Assembly (NCBI GenBank): GCA_947501275.1
Contig: CANMVD010000004.1
Coordinates: forward strand, 186,001-250,000
Source of the DNA: an uncultured Tateyamaria sp.
GTDB lineage: Bacteria > Pseudomonadota > Alphaproteobacteria > Rhodobacterales > Rhodobacteraceae
Length of the DNA stretch: 64,000 nucleotides
Direction: 5' to 3'
Both the position numbers and the translations under genes were made by a program. Below the pieces are notes generated by a model. The model searched no databases and was not told where the DNA came from. It worked only from the letters and a program-made list of their open reading frames with translations. Positions 1 to 9,052 of the stretch are shown here, piece after piece. Each line of letters begins with the position of its first letter. The first letter of the stretch is position 1.

Positions 1-414
1 TTGCGATTTGAAGGCACGGTGCGCGCATTTGGTACAGCGGATTGGGTCCTCAAGGCCAGCTTGGGGGCAACCATCACTCAACCCTGCAGTGTGACCCTTG
101 AACCGGTCACCACTCGCATTGATGTAGGCGTACGCCGCCTTTTCGTACGCGACTTTGTCGAAATCGATGCGCCAGAGGCTGAAATGCCCGAGGACGACAC
201 CATCGAGCCCCTGACGCCGTGGATTGATCCTCATGCAGTTATGATTGAAGCTCTGAGCCTTGAGATCCCCGAATTCCCACGCTCTGAGGGTGCCTCGCTG
301 GGCGAGACGGTTTTGACCGAACCGGGGGCCGAACCTCTGCGCGACGCCGATCTCAAGTCCTTTGCCGGGCTGTCCGGCTTGCGCGATCAGCTTAAGAACG
401 ACGACGATAGCTGA
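1..414 (+). CDS. YceD/DUF177 family protein, 5' end cut by the window
   Basis: This is the C-terminal 137 residues of a YceD-type protein. The frame is already open at base 1, and the family is normally somewhat longer, so the true start lies upstream of the window. The visible part has the acidic middle (EIDAPEAEMPEDD) and the short hydrophobic ALSLEIPEFPR stretch typical of the family. YceD proteins are classically encoded just before rpmF and have been linked to 23S rRNA synthesis in E. coli and plants. Here rpmF follows after about 260 bases, and then plsX and fabH, which is the standard bacterial order. The family call rests on context and general resemblance; the molecular role is not visible. 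Confidence 0.75.
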   Translation: MRFEGTVRAFGTADWVLKASLGATITQPCSVTLEPVTTRIDVGVRRLFVRDFVEIDAPEAEMPEDDTIEPLTPWIDPHAVMIEALSLEIPEFPRSEGASLGETVLTEPGAEPLRDADLKSFAGLSGLRDQLKNDDDS

Positions 415-675
415 GCCCGGATCGTGCCTGGGCGCAGGTTCTTGGCGCCAATTCACCCTTGCGCCGCAGAGAAAGATGGGTATTTTGCCGCGCTCACGAT
501 ATTTTGGGTTGGACATGGGCGCAGGCTTTGCCTAAACGCACGTCACGCCCACGACAGGACGATTCAAGTCACGCCCCACTAGACGGGATGGCGAAAATCA
601 AACCCGATCACGGGAAGATATGAAACATGCATCCGCGCACATCGCGGCGCTGCCCGAACCAAAGGCCCTTTTCCA

Positions 676-882
676 ATGGCTGTGCAACAGAACAAAGTGT
701 CGAAATCGCGCCGCAACAATCGTCGCGCACATGACAGCTTGACCCCTGCGAACCCAAATGAATGCCCCAACTGTGGTGAGCTGAAACGCCCCCATCACGT
801 GTGTGCAGCATGTGGGCACTACAACGACGCTGAAATCGTCGCTATGACTGAAGAAGTAGATTTGGAAGACGACGCGGCCTAA
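676..882 (+). CDS. rpmF: 50S ribosomal protein L32
   Basis: This 68-residue protein is a small basic component of the large ribosomal subunit. The N-terminus [19 protein letters not shown] is the L32 signature. It keeps two zinc-binding cysteine pairs, CPNC near residue 33 and CAAC near residue 45, so this is the zinc-containing form. The C-terminus is acidic. The ribosome-binding site is weak (AAAGG about nine bases before the ATG). It lies between the YceD gene and plsX, the usual position, so ribosome assembly and phospholipid synthesis genes are probably co-transcribed. The assignment is secure. Confidence 0.97.
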   Translation: MAVQQNKVSKSRRNNRRAHDSLTPANPNECPNCGELKRPHHVCAACGHYNDAEIVAMTEEVDLEDDAA

Positions 883-916
883 GGGCCGCGCGGCACAAAA
901 AGGCAGGCAGCACCAC

Positions 917-2008
917 ATGACGGCCCAGACAACCGATTTGGCCGATCAGGACGCAGCGCAAACCTTTCCTATTACTATTTCTGTTGACGCAATGGGCGGG
1001 GACTCGGGCCCCGCCGTTGTTGTGTCCGGCTGTGCGAAATCCGCCAGCGTCAATCCTGACCTGGGTTTTATTCTGCACGGTCCTCACGCCGAACTGGAAG
1101 CTCTTGTTGCGCGGCGCAAGCAATTGCGTGGCCGCGTGACCATCCGTGATGCGGCTGACGTGGTCACGATGGATGACAAGCCAAGTCAGGTTGTCCGGTC
1201 CGGCAAGGGCACGTCGATGTGGTCGGCCATCGAATCTGTGCGCTCAGGCGAAGCGACGGTGGCTGTCAGCTGCGGCAACACGGGTGCGCTTATGGCCTTG
1301 TCCATGATCCGGCTGCGCAAGTTGCCCGGAGTGAACCGCCCCGCCATCGCTGTCCTGTATCCCAGCAGCAATCCGCAAAGCTTTAACGTCATGCTGGATG
1401 TCGGCGCTGACATTCGTGCGGATGCCGAGGATCTGTTGCGATTTGCCCTAATGGGTGCATCCTATGCCCGCAACGGCCAGAATTTGCCCCGCCCGCGCGT
1501 TGGTCTGCTGAATGTCGGCACCGAAGAACACAAGGGCCGCACCGAGCTAAAGGAAGCCTACGAGCTGATTGCGGCGCAGGCGGACGCTGCCGAATTCGAC
1601 TTTGTCGGATTCGTGGAGGGCGGTGACATCTCGGGCAATGTGACGGATGTGATCGTCACGGACGGATTTACCGGCAATGTCGCCATCAAGACCGGCGAAG
1701 GTACAGCCAGCCTGATTGGTGATCTGCTGCGCGAGGCGTTCCGTTACACGCCGTTGTCGCGCCTTGCCTCCCTGCTGGCCCTCACCTCATTGCGGCGTTT
1801 GAAAAAACGGATTGATCCACGCCGGGTCAACGGCGGCGTCTTTCTGGGCCTGAACGGGACAGTTGTGAAATCACATGGCGGCGCGGACTCGACAGGCGTG
1901 TCTGCCGCGATAAAACTGGCGGCACAACTGGCCGAACTCGGTTTCAACGACAAGCTGGCTGCCCGGGTCGCCCGGGCCACGCAAGCGGCAGAGGAGAGCA
2001 CAGAATGA
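917..2008 (+). CDS. plsX: phosphate acyltransferase PlsX
   Basis: PlsX converts acyl-ACP to acyl-phosphate, the donor for PlsY in the first step of phosphatidic acid synthesis at the inner membrane. The 363-residue length fits. The family motif DAMGGD lies near residue 25, CGNTGALM near 118 and the C-terminal VNGGVFLGLNG near 304. The start is preceded by an AGGCAG ribosome-binding site. The extra N-terminal segment of about 20 polar residues before ITISVDAMGGD is common in alphaproteobacteria. The stop overlaps the fabH start by four bases, so translation is coupled and phospholipid and fatty-acid initiation are expressed together. Confidence 0.97.
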   Translation: MTAQTTDLADQDAAQTFPITISVDAMGGDSGPAVVVSGCAKSASVNPDLGFILHGPHAELEALVARRKQLRGRVTIRDAADVVTMDDKPSQVVRSGKGTSMWSAIESVRSGEATVAVSCGNTGALMALSMIRLRKLPGVNRPAIAVLYPSSNPQSFNVMLDVGADIRADAEDLLRFALMGASYARNGQNLPRPRVGLLNVGTEEHKGRTELKEAYELIAAQADAAEFDFVGFVEGGDISGNVTDVIVTDGFTGNVAIKTGEGTASLIGDLLREAFRYTPLSRLASLLALTSLRRLKKRIDPRRVNGGVFLGLNGTVVKSHGGADSTGVSAAIKLAAQLAELGFNDKLAARVARATQAAEESTE

Positions 2009-2976
2009 CCATCCGGGCCGTGGTGCGTGGTGTGGGGCACTATCTGCCGTCGCGTGTGGTAGAAAATGCCGAGTTCGAAGCGATGCTGGACACCACCGAC
2101 GAATGGATTCGCAGCCGCTCTGGCATTGAACGGCGTCATTTCGCCACCGAGGACGACACCACATCGAGCATGGCAACGGCTGCGGCGCAGGCTGCGCTCG
2201 ACGATGCCGGACTTGTGGCGGATGATATCGACGCCATCGTTCTGGCCACATCCACGGCTGACCTGACCTTTCCTTCGGCGGCCACCATGGTGCAGGCCCG
2301 TCTGGGCATGACCGGTGGTTTTGCCTTTGACGTACAGGCGGTCTGTGCAGGCTTTGTCTACGCGTTGGCCAACGCGAACGCGTTGATTGTATCGGGTCAG
2401 GCCAAACGCGCGCTTGTGATCGGAGCCGAGACATTTTCCAAGATCATGGACTGGAGTGATCGCGGCACGTGTGTGCTGTTTGGCGATGGGGCCGGCGCAT
2501 TGGTGCTTGAGGCGCAAGAAGGCGCAGGCGGTCCCGAAGATCGCGGCATTCTCGCGACAGATCTGAATTCAGACGGGCGCCACCGAGAGTTGCTCTATGT
2601 CGATGGCGGCGTCAGCACAGGCACAACGGGGTATCTGCGCATGCAGGGCAATCAGGTGTTCCGCCACGCGGTGGAAAAACTTGCTGCGACGGCTCATACA
2701 GCGCTGGATCAGGCAGGCGTATCGGCAAGCGACGTGGATTGGGTTGTGCCCCATCAGGCGAATATCCGCATCATCCAAGGCACCGCCAAAAAGATGAACG
2801 TGCCCATGGAGCGTGTGGTTGTCACCGTTCAGGACCACGGCAACACATCGGCCGCATCTATCCCCCTTGCCTTGTCCATTGGCCGCGCACGTGGCCAGAT
2901 CAAGGACGGTGATCTGTTGGTGACCGAAGCCATCGGCGGCGGGCTTGCCTGGGGTGCGGTTGTGCTGCGCTGGTAG
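2005..2976 (+). CDS. fabH: beta-ketoacyl-ACP synthase III
   Basis: FabH condenses acetyl-CoA with malonyl-ACP to start each round of type II fatty-acid synthesis. The 323-residue protein keeps the whole catalytic triad. The nucleophilic Cys is at about residue 114 in QAVCAGF, the His is in VVPHQANIRI and the Asn is in DHGNTSAAS. The GGGLAWGAVVLRW ending is typical. The ATG overlaps the plsX stop (ATGA). The fabI gene for the reduction step of the cycle is in this window at 41.8 kb. Confidence 0.97.
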   Translation: MTIRAVVRGVGHYLPSRVVENAEFEAMLDTTDEWIRSRSGIERRHFATEDDTTSSMATAAAQAALDDAGLVADDIDAIVLATSTADLTFPSAATMVQARLGMTGGFAFDVQAVCAGFVYALANANALIVSGQAKRALVIGAETFSKIMDWSDRGTCVLFGDGAGALVLEAQEGAGGPEDRGILATDLNSDGRHRELLYVDGGVSTGTTGYLRMQGNQVFRHAVEKLAATAHTALDQAGVSASDVDWVVPHQANIRIIQGTAKKMNVPMERVVVTVQDHGNTSAASIPLALSIGRARGQIKDGDLLVTEAIGGGLAWGAVVLRW

Positions 2977-3170
2977 CGCACCGTACGCACCACCAAACAG
3001 CACATTGCACCGTGTATGGCGTGGAGAATCGGCGCTCAATCAGCCGACCTGATCAAGAGATGACCACTATATGCGTGCTCAACATCGCAGCGAGCGCTAC
3101 AAAACCTGATACGAACTTTTCGAAATGGCGAAATTTGCGGTTTGCTGCCCAGTCCTACAACCGCTTGATA

Positions 3171-3200
3171 TTGACTCGTATTTTCCGCTCAACCTATGCT
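3171..3200 (+). promoter_or_regulatory. possible sigma-70 promoter of ihfA
   Basis: TTGACT at 3171-3176 and TATGCT at 3195-3200 are separated by 18 bases and lie just before the ribosome-binding site of ihfA. The surrounding stretch is more AT-rich than the flanking genes. If correct, the transcript would start only about a dozen bases before the ATG at 3220, which is tight, so the site could be fortuitous. It also argues against the in-frame ATG at 3196, which would lie in the -10 hexamer. Confidence 0.4.
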
Positions 3201-3219
3201 TGGCAAAAGGGGAGCTCAT

Positions 3220-3522
3220 ATGACTGATAAGACTTTGACGCGCATGGACCTTAGCGAAGCGGTGTTTCGTGAGGTTGGTTTATCGCGGAACGAAAGCGCG
3301 CAGCTTGTGGAAAGCGTGCTGGATCACATGTCTGATTCACTTGTGAAGGGCGAGCAGGTCAAGATTTCGTCTTTTGGCACGTTCTCGGTCCGCGACAAGT
3401 CGGCCCGTGTGGGCCGCAACCCCAAGACCGGTGAAGAAGTTCCAATCAACCCTCGCCGTGTTCTGACCTTCCGCCCATCGCATCTTATGAAAGATCGCGT
3501 GGCAGACGGCAACAAGTCCTGA
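3220..3522 (+). CDS. ihfA: integration host factor alpha subunit
   Basis: IhfA pairs with IhfB to make a DNA-bending nucleoid protein used in replication, recombination and promoter architecture. The 100-residue product has the IHF-alpha pattern: [13 protein letters not shown] at the N-terminus, KISSFGTF in the core and the DNA-intercalating arm [12 protein letters not shown] with its conserved proline. I chose the ATG at 3220 because GGGGAG lies just before it and family members start at this MTDKTLTR. An in-frame ATG at 3196 adds eight residues with no ribosome-binding site. A MerR-family gene follows after four bases, an arrangement widespread in alphaproteobacteria and enterobacteria. Confidence 0.96.
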   Translation: MTDKTLTRMDLSEAVFREVGLSRNESAQLVESVLDHMSDSLVKGEQVKISSFGTFSVRDKSARVGRNPKTGEEVPINPRRVLTFRPSHLMKDRVADGNKS

Positions 3523-3526
3523 TCAG

Positions 3527-4591
3527 ATGACCAAATCCGCGGACGCTTTTCGCACCATTTCCGAAGTGGCCGAGTGGTTGGGTGTTCAAACCCACGTGCT
3601 GCGGTTTTGGGAAAGCAAATTCAGTCAGGTCAAACCCGTAAAACGGGCTGGTGGGCGGCGTTACTACCGTCCTAACGACATGTTGTTGTTGGGCGGCATT
3701 CGCAAGCTGCTGCACGAAGACGGGATGACCATCAAGGGCGTGCAAAAGATTCTGCGCGAGGAAGGGATGGCCCATGTCGCTGACCTGTCCCGCCCCTTGG
3801 ATGAGGTGACCGCCGGTCAGGTTGATGGTGATCTGGTCTCCGGGGACGGCAACGTCGAAGCAGATATCGCCCCGAGCATAGAAGCTGTTCAGGAAGCCGC
3901 AGAAGTTACGCCAATACATGCGCCCACCCAGCCTTCTCAGGCCGCTGAACCATCCCCTGCCCCGTCATTCCTGTCAGACCTGCCCGCACCGGGCGCAACG
4001 CCACAGGAAGACACGCCCCAAGCGGTTGCCGCCGACGAACCGGAGCAGGCGCCCGAGGTGCCACCACTTGCGCCAGCACCAGAGCCTGAATCAGAGTCAG
4101 ACCCGATGACGACGCTGAATGCTGAACCCGAGGCCTCACCCGCGCCAGTGCCCAGCTTTATGCGCCGGGATGTTGAAGAAAACGCATCGCCAGAATCCGC
4201 AAAACCTGCGCCAGAAGAACCAGCTGCGGCGGATGAACCGATTGCGACAGACGCTGCACCGGCAGATGATCCCGCACCGAAGGACGACATCGCTAACGAG
4301 ACTCCAGCCGCCGCGCCCCTGCCCTCGTTCATGACAGAACGCAGCGAGCCGCAAGAAGCCGAAATGGCCGCCGCCGAGCCGTTGCAGGAAGACACTGCAC
4401 CGCGTCCGGCAAATGTCGATGTGCCCGCTGATCCAGACTATGCCAGCTTTGACGCCGCGCCGTCGGCTTTGACCCATGCTGCGCGTTTGTCTCATATCAA
4501 CGACGGACAGCGCGAAATGCTGCGCCCGCTGTTGGCCCAACTGACAGCCCTGCGGGATCAGATGGCCAGCGCACGGCGTGACAGCCGCTAA
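3527..4591 (+). CDS. MerR-family transcriptional regulator with long acidic tail
   Basis: Residues 10-80 form a MerR-type winged helix: a [11 protein letters not shown] recognition helix, then [20 protein letters not shown] and [12 protein letters not shown]. The remaining 270 or so residues are low-complexity, rich in Pro, Glu, Ala and Asp, and probably disordered. The last 30 residues ([21 protein letters not shown]) look helical and could dimerise or bind a partner. There is no cysteine cluster, so it does not look like a metal or redox sensor. It sits four bases after ihfA, as in many proteobacteria where an uncharacterised MerR gene follows ihfA. Its target genes cannot be read from the sequence. 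Confidence 0.88.
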   Translation: MTKSADAFRTISEVAEWLGVQTHVLRFWESKFSQVKPVKRAGGRRYYRPNDMLLLGGIRKLLHEDGMTIKGVQKILREEGMAHVADLSRPLDEVTAGQVDGDLVSGDGNVEADIAPSIEAVQEAAEVTPIHAPTQPSQAAEPSPAPSFLSDLPAPGATPQEDTPQAVAADEPEQAPEVPPLAPAPEPESESDPMTTLNAEPEASPAPVPSFMRRDVEENASPESAKPAPEEPAAADEPIATDAAPADDPAPKDDIANETPAAAPLPSFMTERSEPQEAEMAAAEPLQEDTAPRPANVDVPADPDYASFDAAPSALTHAARLSHINDGQREMLRPLLAQLTALRDQMASARRDSR

Positions 4592-4659
4592 AGGTTCGGA
4601 CGCTTCGTGCCAATTCCCTCTTGCCCTGCCCCAGAATTCGGGTATGACACCCCTCACGT

Positions 4660-4736
4660 CGGGCTATGGCGCAGCCTGGTAGCGCGTCCGTCTGGGGGAC
4701 GGAAGGTCGCAGGTTCGAGTCCTGCTAGCCCGACCA
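4660..4736 (+). tRNA. tRNA-Pro (anticodon GGG)
   Basis: A complete cloverleaf can be folded. The acceptor arm CGGGCTA (4660-4666) pairs with TAGCCCG (4726-4732), followed by A and an encoded CCA. The anticodon arm is TCCGT-CTGGGGG-ACGGA, giving anticodon GGG, which reads CCC and CCU proline codons. The T-loop has the GTTCGAGTC motif. It lies between the MerR gene and dcd with no sign of an integrated element. Confidence 0.96.
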
Positions 4737-4807
4737 AACTATCTTTGCCCCTGCGCTACGGGGTTTATGCCAGCACAGCGCTCCAGCCATCTGAGTGAGG
4801 GAACCGC

Positions 4808-5887
4808 ATGACTGGCGTCCTGCCTGACACACATCTGCAAGCCATGATCGAGCGCGGCGAGATCTCTGCCACACCAGAGGTCACGGAGGCCCAAATCCAA
4901 CCTGCAAGCCTTGATCTGCGCCTTGGGACAGTTGCGTACCGTGTGCGCGCCTCGTTTCTGGCGGGCCATGGCCAAAGCGTCGAATCACGGCTTGAAGATT
5001 TTGAGATGCACCGCGTGGATCTGTCCGGTGGTGCCGTTCTGGAAAAGGGCTGCGTTTACGTCGTCCCGCTGATGGAGCGCCTCGCTCTGCCAGACGATGT
5101 GCAGGCGGTGGCCAATGCCAAAAGCTCGACCGGGCGGCTGGATCTTCTGACCCGAACGATCACCGATGGTGGCACCGAATTCGATCGCATTGCGCCGGGC
5201 TATTCCGGACCACTTTACGCGGAGATTTGCCCCCGCTCGTTTTCGGTTCTCGTACGCCCGGGCATGCGCCTGAACCAGATCCGGTTCCGTGCGGGCCAAG
5301 CGGTGCTAAGTGACGCGGCGCTGAGTGCTTTGCACAGCGAGATGCCGCTGGTGAACGGTGCGGCGGTCATCGACGAAGGCTTGGGCTTTTCTGTTGATCT
5401 GCGCCTGCCCGGGTCGACTCTTGTGGGGTACCGCGCCAAACCGCACACAGGCGTGATTGATCTGGACCGCATCGGGCATTACGACCCCGCAGAGTTCTGG
5501 GAAGAGGTCCATACCAGCGACGGTCACATCATTCTGGACCCCGGCGCATTCTACATTCTGGTGAGCCGCGAGGCGGTTCACATTCCGCCTGACTACGCGG
5601 CCGAGATGGCACCCTATCTGGCCATGGTAGGCGAATTCCGCGTGCATTACGCAGGGTTTTTCGACCCCGGATTTGGCCATGATGCGGCGGGCGGCACCGG
5701 GTCGCGTGGCGTGCTGGAAGTGCGCTGTCACGAGGCCCCATTTGTACTTGAGCACGGCCAGATCGTTGGCCGCTTGATCTATGAACGCATGGCCGCCCAA
5801 CCCAAACAGCTATACGGCGCGGGCATTGCGTCAAACTATCAGGGACAGGGATTGAAACTGTCCAAACACTTTGCCTCCCCGGCCTGA
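4808..5887 (+). CDS. dcd: dCTP deaminase, long alphaproteobacterial form
   Basis: This enzyme converts dCTP to dUTP and ammonia, feeding thymidylate synthesis. It is 359 residues, about twice the length of the E. coli enzyme, and contains two dUTPase-like halves. The first half has IQPASLDLRLG near residue 36 and NAKSSTGRLDLLTR near 102. The second starts near residue 190 and has a PGAFYILVSREAV core. The two-domain form is normal in Rhodobacteraceae. An ATG preceded by GAGGGAACCGC supports the start. With dgt and nrdJ elsewhere in the window it belongs to deoxynucleotide pool control. Confidence 0.92.
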   Translation: MTGVLPDTHLQAMIERGEISATPEVTEAQIQPASLDLRLGTVAYRVRASFLAGHGQSVESRLEDFEMHRVDLSGGAVLEKGCVYVVPLMERLALPDDVQAVANAKSSTGRLDLLTRTITDGGTEFDRIAPGYSGPLYAEICPRSFSVLVRPGMRLNQIRFRAGQAVLSDAALSALHSEMPLVNGAAVIDEGLGFSVDLRLPGSTLVGYRAKPHTGVIDLDRIGHYDPAEFWEEVHTSDGHIILDPGAFYILVSREAVHIPPDYAAEMAPYLAMVGEFRVHYAGFFDPGFGHDAAGGTGSRGVLEVRCHEAPFVLEHGQIVGRLIYERMAAQPKQLYGAGIASNYQGQGLKLSKHFASPA

Positions 5888-5889
5888 CC

Positions 5890-7203
5890 TTACGTCGGCT
5901 TGGGAGGTTCGACCGGATCAGGCGCATTTGGATCGGGCTGAAGCTCGATCTCTGCGATCTCTTCCACAGGATCTGGAGCGGCATCGTCAGGAGCAGTCGT
6001 GTCAGCCGCCTTGGCCTTGTCTTCATTCTTGTCCGCACCCTTGTCTTCGGTGTTGAAGATCCTTTTGCCCGCGGCTTGGATGGCGGCAAAGGCGTCTTCG
6101 GCCATGAAGCCAGACAAAAATGCCACAAAAGCAACCGTATAGGGGCTGAGCTCAACATCGCTGGCAGAGCCGCCTCCTTGGGTCAAAGCCAGCATACCTG
6201 CGCCGGAAAACAGAAAGATGGCTATAGCCGCCGCGATACCTTCGCCCACATTCACAAACAGCCGCGACATGGTCAGCCCGGTATCCGTGCCGGAATAGTA
6301 GCGGCGTGAAAAGGCAACGACAGTGCCCAAGGCGCCGGCTGCGATAGTGACAATCAGCGTCAGGAAAATGGTGGGAAAACTCACGAGGCGCAACAGAATG
6401 TCATCGGGCAAGATCCACGTCTGGATCGACAAAGATGACAGGCGTGCGCGCACCACTGACGCAAGGGGCAGTGCCGTGCGCAGCACCCCGATGTTTTCAT
6501 CGTGGCGTTTGATCTTTTCCTCACGTTCCCGAATTTCGCCCAGCACCACCTCGCCGGCCTGCTGGATCTTGTGAGACGCGGCACCGGCGCTCTCGATCTC
6601 GGCCAAACGCTCGGCCAGAGTCACGCGGGCCGCCGCACTCAGGTCGACAAAACGCGCCTGTGTTTCAGCATCCGCATCCGCGTCCGGCATCCCTTGTTCG
6701 GTGAGATCGAGCAGCGCAACCAGCTTGCCATGTGGCTTGAGGTCAACATCATCCAAGATGACATCGTAGCGCGCCCGGAACGTCCCAGTGAGCAGGTACT
6801 GGAACTCGGTCAGGTCCGCGATGACCACATTGACATGCACACGCATCGCCTCGTTTGCGCGGGCTATGGGACCATAGGACACTTTGACTTGCGCGGCATT
6901 GTCCGCAAGTTGCACGCGTCGGTCCCGAATTTCAGCGGCAAGCAGCAGTTTGTCAGCCTCAAGCGCCTGTTCGCGCCGCAACAGAAAAATGTTGTTGTCG
7001 ATGTCCGTGTCTGCTGCGACCTCTCCGTCCACGTCCGTGATCATCATCACCGGAGGATCGTTTTGCCATGCGGTACGGTAAATGTAACTTCCAAAGCCGA
7101 AGGTGACCGCCGACACAAACAAGATATAAAGAGCGACAACTGTGGTCCCAAGCCACAAGGAAGAGGCCCGCGTCAAAGCCGTGGTGTCAGCCATAATTGC
7201 CAT
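5890..7203 (-). CDS. conserved membrane protein of unknown function
   Basis: I do not recognise a named family for this 437-residue protein. It has one N-terminal membrane segment (near residues 18-40). A long periplasmic or cytoplasmic region follows with a helical, charged, probably coiled-coil part (about 190-250, rich in Glu, Arg and Lys). Three further membrane segments lie near 275-298, 322-344 and 355-373. The tail of about 55 residues is acidic and proline-rich (DPNAPDPVEPPKPT). An ATG three codons inside (7194) is an alternative start. It ends three bases from the end of dcd, facing it. A role in the envelope is likely but unproven. Confidence 0.7.
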   Translation of the reverse strand: MAIMADTTALTRASSLWLGTTVVALYILFVSAVTFGFGSYIYRTAWQNDPPVMMITDVDGEVAADTDIDNNIFLLRREQALEADKLLLAAEIRDRRVQLADNAAQVKVSYGPIARANEAMRVHVNVVIADLTEFQYLLTGTFRARYDVILDDVDLKPHGKLVALLDLTEQGMPDADADAETQARFVDLSAAARVTLAERLAEIESAGAASHKIQQAGEVVLGEIREREEKIKRHDENIGVLRTALPLASVVRARLSSLSIQTWILPDDILLRLVSFPTIFLTLIVTIAAGALGTVVAFSRRYYSGTDTGLTMSRLFVNVGEGIAAAIAIFLFSGAGMLALTQGGGSASDVELSPYTVAFVAFLSGFMAEDAFAAIQAAGKRIFNTEDKGADKNEDKAKAADTTAPDDAAPDPVEEIAEIELQPDPNAPDPVEPPKPT

Positions 7204-7272
7204 CCCATTCTTAAATCAATGGGACGACGTTAACCTTTGACGTAAATTCGCGCAACGGTAGTGGCGATTGGG

Positions 7273-7527
7273 TTACATCCGGCGCGCAGCCTTGTCGGCT
7301 TGACGGGCCTGACGGGCTGCTTTCTTGGCCTGACGGCGCTGACGCTCCTGCGCTTGGGTCAGGCCCTGCGAACCGTCTTCGATGCCGTGTTCATCCATCT
7401 GCGGCTGGATCTGACGCCGCTTGCCCCGCCCGCGCGTGGCCCGGTTGATCCCGGCATCAATGCCCTTGTTGATGGCCTTACGCATGATCAGACGTGTGAT
7501 CATGTTGATAATCTGATTTGCATTCAT
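7273..7527 (-). CDS. small basic conserved hypothetical protein
   Basis: The 84-residue product begins MNANQIINMITRLIMRKAI, an amphipathic helix. It ends in a strongly basic, Gln- and Ala-rich helix (QERQRRQAKKAARQARQADKAARR). No enzyme motif or signal peptide is visible. Such a composition would suit nucleic-acid or membrane-surface binding, but that is only inference. It is preceded by GGGCGGAG-type purine sequence before the ATG. It lies downstream of scpB on the same strand, 84 bases away, and could be the last gene of the dgt-argS-nagZ-scpAB run. Confidence 0.65.
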   Translation of the reverse strand: MNANQIINMITRLIMRKAINKGIDAGINRATRGRGKRRQIQPQMDEHGIEDGSQGLTQAQERQRRQAKKAARQARQADKAARRM

Positions 7528-7611
7528 AAGACTGCTCCGCCCTGTTGGGTTGATGCATATATAATCCGAAATGCGGCGGTTTTCAGGTCATTTCTATGAT
7601 GGCTGACAGGA

Positions 7612-8274
7612 TCAATCCTCAAACAGCTCCGATTGACCCTCGGTGCTTTCGTCTTCTTCCTCTGTCTCCGGGCCCGGGATCGACCCAAGCGGCGGACGAT
7701 TCTCGAGCAGACCAGCGGCCCGCAATTCCTTGAGACCCGGCAGATCGCGGGCATTTTCCAGCCCGAAGTGATCTAGGAAGGACTGCGTGACCACAAAGGT
7801 GACAGGGCGCCCCGGTGTCATCTTGCGCCGACCAAACCGGATCCATTCCAGTTCGATCAGTTGGTCCACCGTGCCGCGGCTGACGCTGACGCCTCGAATT
7901 TCTTCGATCTCGGCGCGAGTGACCGGCTGGTGATAGGCAACAATGGCAAGCGTTTCGATGGCGGCCCGAGACAGCTTGCGGGTTTCAACAGTTTCCTTTT
8001 GCATCAAAAACCCAAGATCAGGAGCGGTACGCATGGCCCATGCATCGCCGACTTTCATAACGGTTACACCGCGCCCTTCGTAGCGTTTGCGCAGGTAAAC
8101 AAGGGCTTCTGCCGGATCGCTGCCATGTGGCATCCGCGCTTCCAGTTCATTGACGGTGACCGGGTCAGCCGTGGCAAAGAGGATGGCTTCGATCATACGT
8201 TCCTGTTCTGCCATCGGAGGCGCGTCAAACAGGCTTTCTTCTTTTTCTTCAGTTGCTTCTGTCACGAGGCTCAT
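7612..8274 (-). CDS. scpB: segregation and condensation protein ScpB
   Basis: ScpB is the winged-helix kite subunit of the SMC-ScpAB condensin. The 220-residue protein has the family core: MIEAILFATADPVTVNELEARMP near residue 28, LSRAAIETLAIVAYHQPVTRAEIEEIRGV in the first winged helix and GRPVTFVVTQSFLDHFGL in the second. I placed the start at the ATG at 8274, which overlaps the end of scpA by 26 bases. The longer open frame to 8451 lies inside scpA and does not resemble ScpB. The C-terminal 35 residues are acidic. Overlap with scpA indicates coupled translation of the two partners. Confidence 0.93.
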   Translation of the reverse strand: MSLVTEATEEKEESLFDAPPMAEQERMIEAILFATADPVTVNELEARMPHGSDPAEALVYLRKRYEGRGVTVMKVGDAWAMRTAPDLGFLMQKETVETRKLSRAAIETLAIVAYHQPVTRAEIEEIRGVSVSRGTVDQLIELEWIRFGRRKMTPGRPVTFVVTQSFLDHFGLENARDLPGLKELRAAGLLENRPPLGSIPGPETEEEDESTEGQSELFED

Positions 8275-9052
8275 CTTTCTTGCGCAATTGGATCGGCGCG
8301 AATGTGTCAGTCTGGCGGATCTCGAGGTGCCCTTCCTTAACCAGTTCCAGACTGGCCGCAAAGGTCGCCGCCGTTGCAGACCGACGCTTGGCGGGATCCA
8401 ACTCCCACCCTTCGGGCAGATAAGACAGGATATCGGTCCACTCGCCCGCATACCCGATCAATCCGCGCATACGCTCCAGCGCCTGTTCCATAGTGAAAAC
8501 GGAATCGCGGTCCATCACGAACGGGCGGAATTCATCCCGCGTTCGGATGCGGGCATACCCCTGCATCAGATCCAGCAACGTGGCGGTGTAAGTGACCTTG
8601 CGCACGCGCGTCACCATTTCAGACTGCCCCCGCGCAAAGAAATCGCGCCCCAATTGATCGCGGGCCATCAGGCGGGCAGCGGCATCGCGCATCGCCTGAA
8701 GGCGTTCCAACTGAAAAGCGAGATGGGCGGCAAGCTCTTCACCGGATGGGCCTTCCTCCGTGGGATCAGGTGGCAGCAACAGGCGAGACTTGAGAAAGGC
8801 CAGCCAGGCGGCCATCACCAGATAGTCCGCCGCCAGTTCCAAACGCAGTGCCTTGGCTTTTTCAACGAATGCAAGGTATTGCCGCGCCAATTGCAATACC
8901 GACACTTTGCGCAAATCGACCTTTTGAGTGCGGCTGAGTGTCAGCAGCAAATCCAATGGACCTTCATAGCCATCCACATCGACGATCAGCGCTTCTGCGG
9001 CCAAGCGATCGCTGACCGACAACGTGTCTTCTTCGAATGTATCGTTAGCCAT
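8249..9052 (-). CDS. scpA: segregation and condensation protein ScpA
   Basis: ScpA is the kleisin that bridges the SMC heads and binds ScpB. The 267-residue protein has the N-terminal kleisin signature (VDGYEGPLDLLLTLSRTQKVDLRKVSV, residues 26-52) and YLVMAAWLAFLKSRLLLP near residue 80. A C-terminal winged helix follows (RSATAATFAASLELVKEGHLEIRQ). It overlaps the end of nagZ by eight bases and the start of scpB by 26, so nagZ, scpA and scpB are translationally chained. The smc gene itself is not in this window. Confidence 0.95.
   Translation of the reverse strand: MANDTFEEDTLSVSDRLAAEALIVDVDGYEGPLDLLLTLSRTQKVDLRKVSVLQLARQYLAFVEKAKALRLELAADYLVMAAWLAFLKSRLLLPPDPTEEGPSGEELAAHLAFQLERLQAMRDAAARLMARDQLGRDFFARGQSEMVTRVRKVTYTATLLDLMQGYARIRTRDEFRPFVMDRDSVFTMEQALERMRGLIGYAGEWTDILSYLPEGWELDPAKRRSATAATFAASLELVKEGHLEIRQTDTFAPIQLRKKDEPRDRSN

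Noticed and set aside
4660-4736. tRNA-Pro as an integration site
   Set aside because: Both flanks are ordinary conserved genes, no integrase is present and no repeat of the tRNA 3' end is seen nearby.
7612-8451. Long start of scpB at 8451
   Set aside because: The extra 59 residues lie inside scpA in another frame and do not resemble ScpB.
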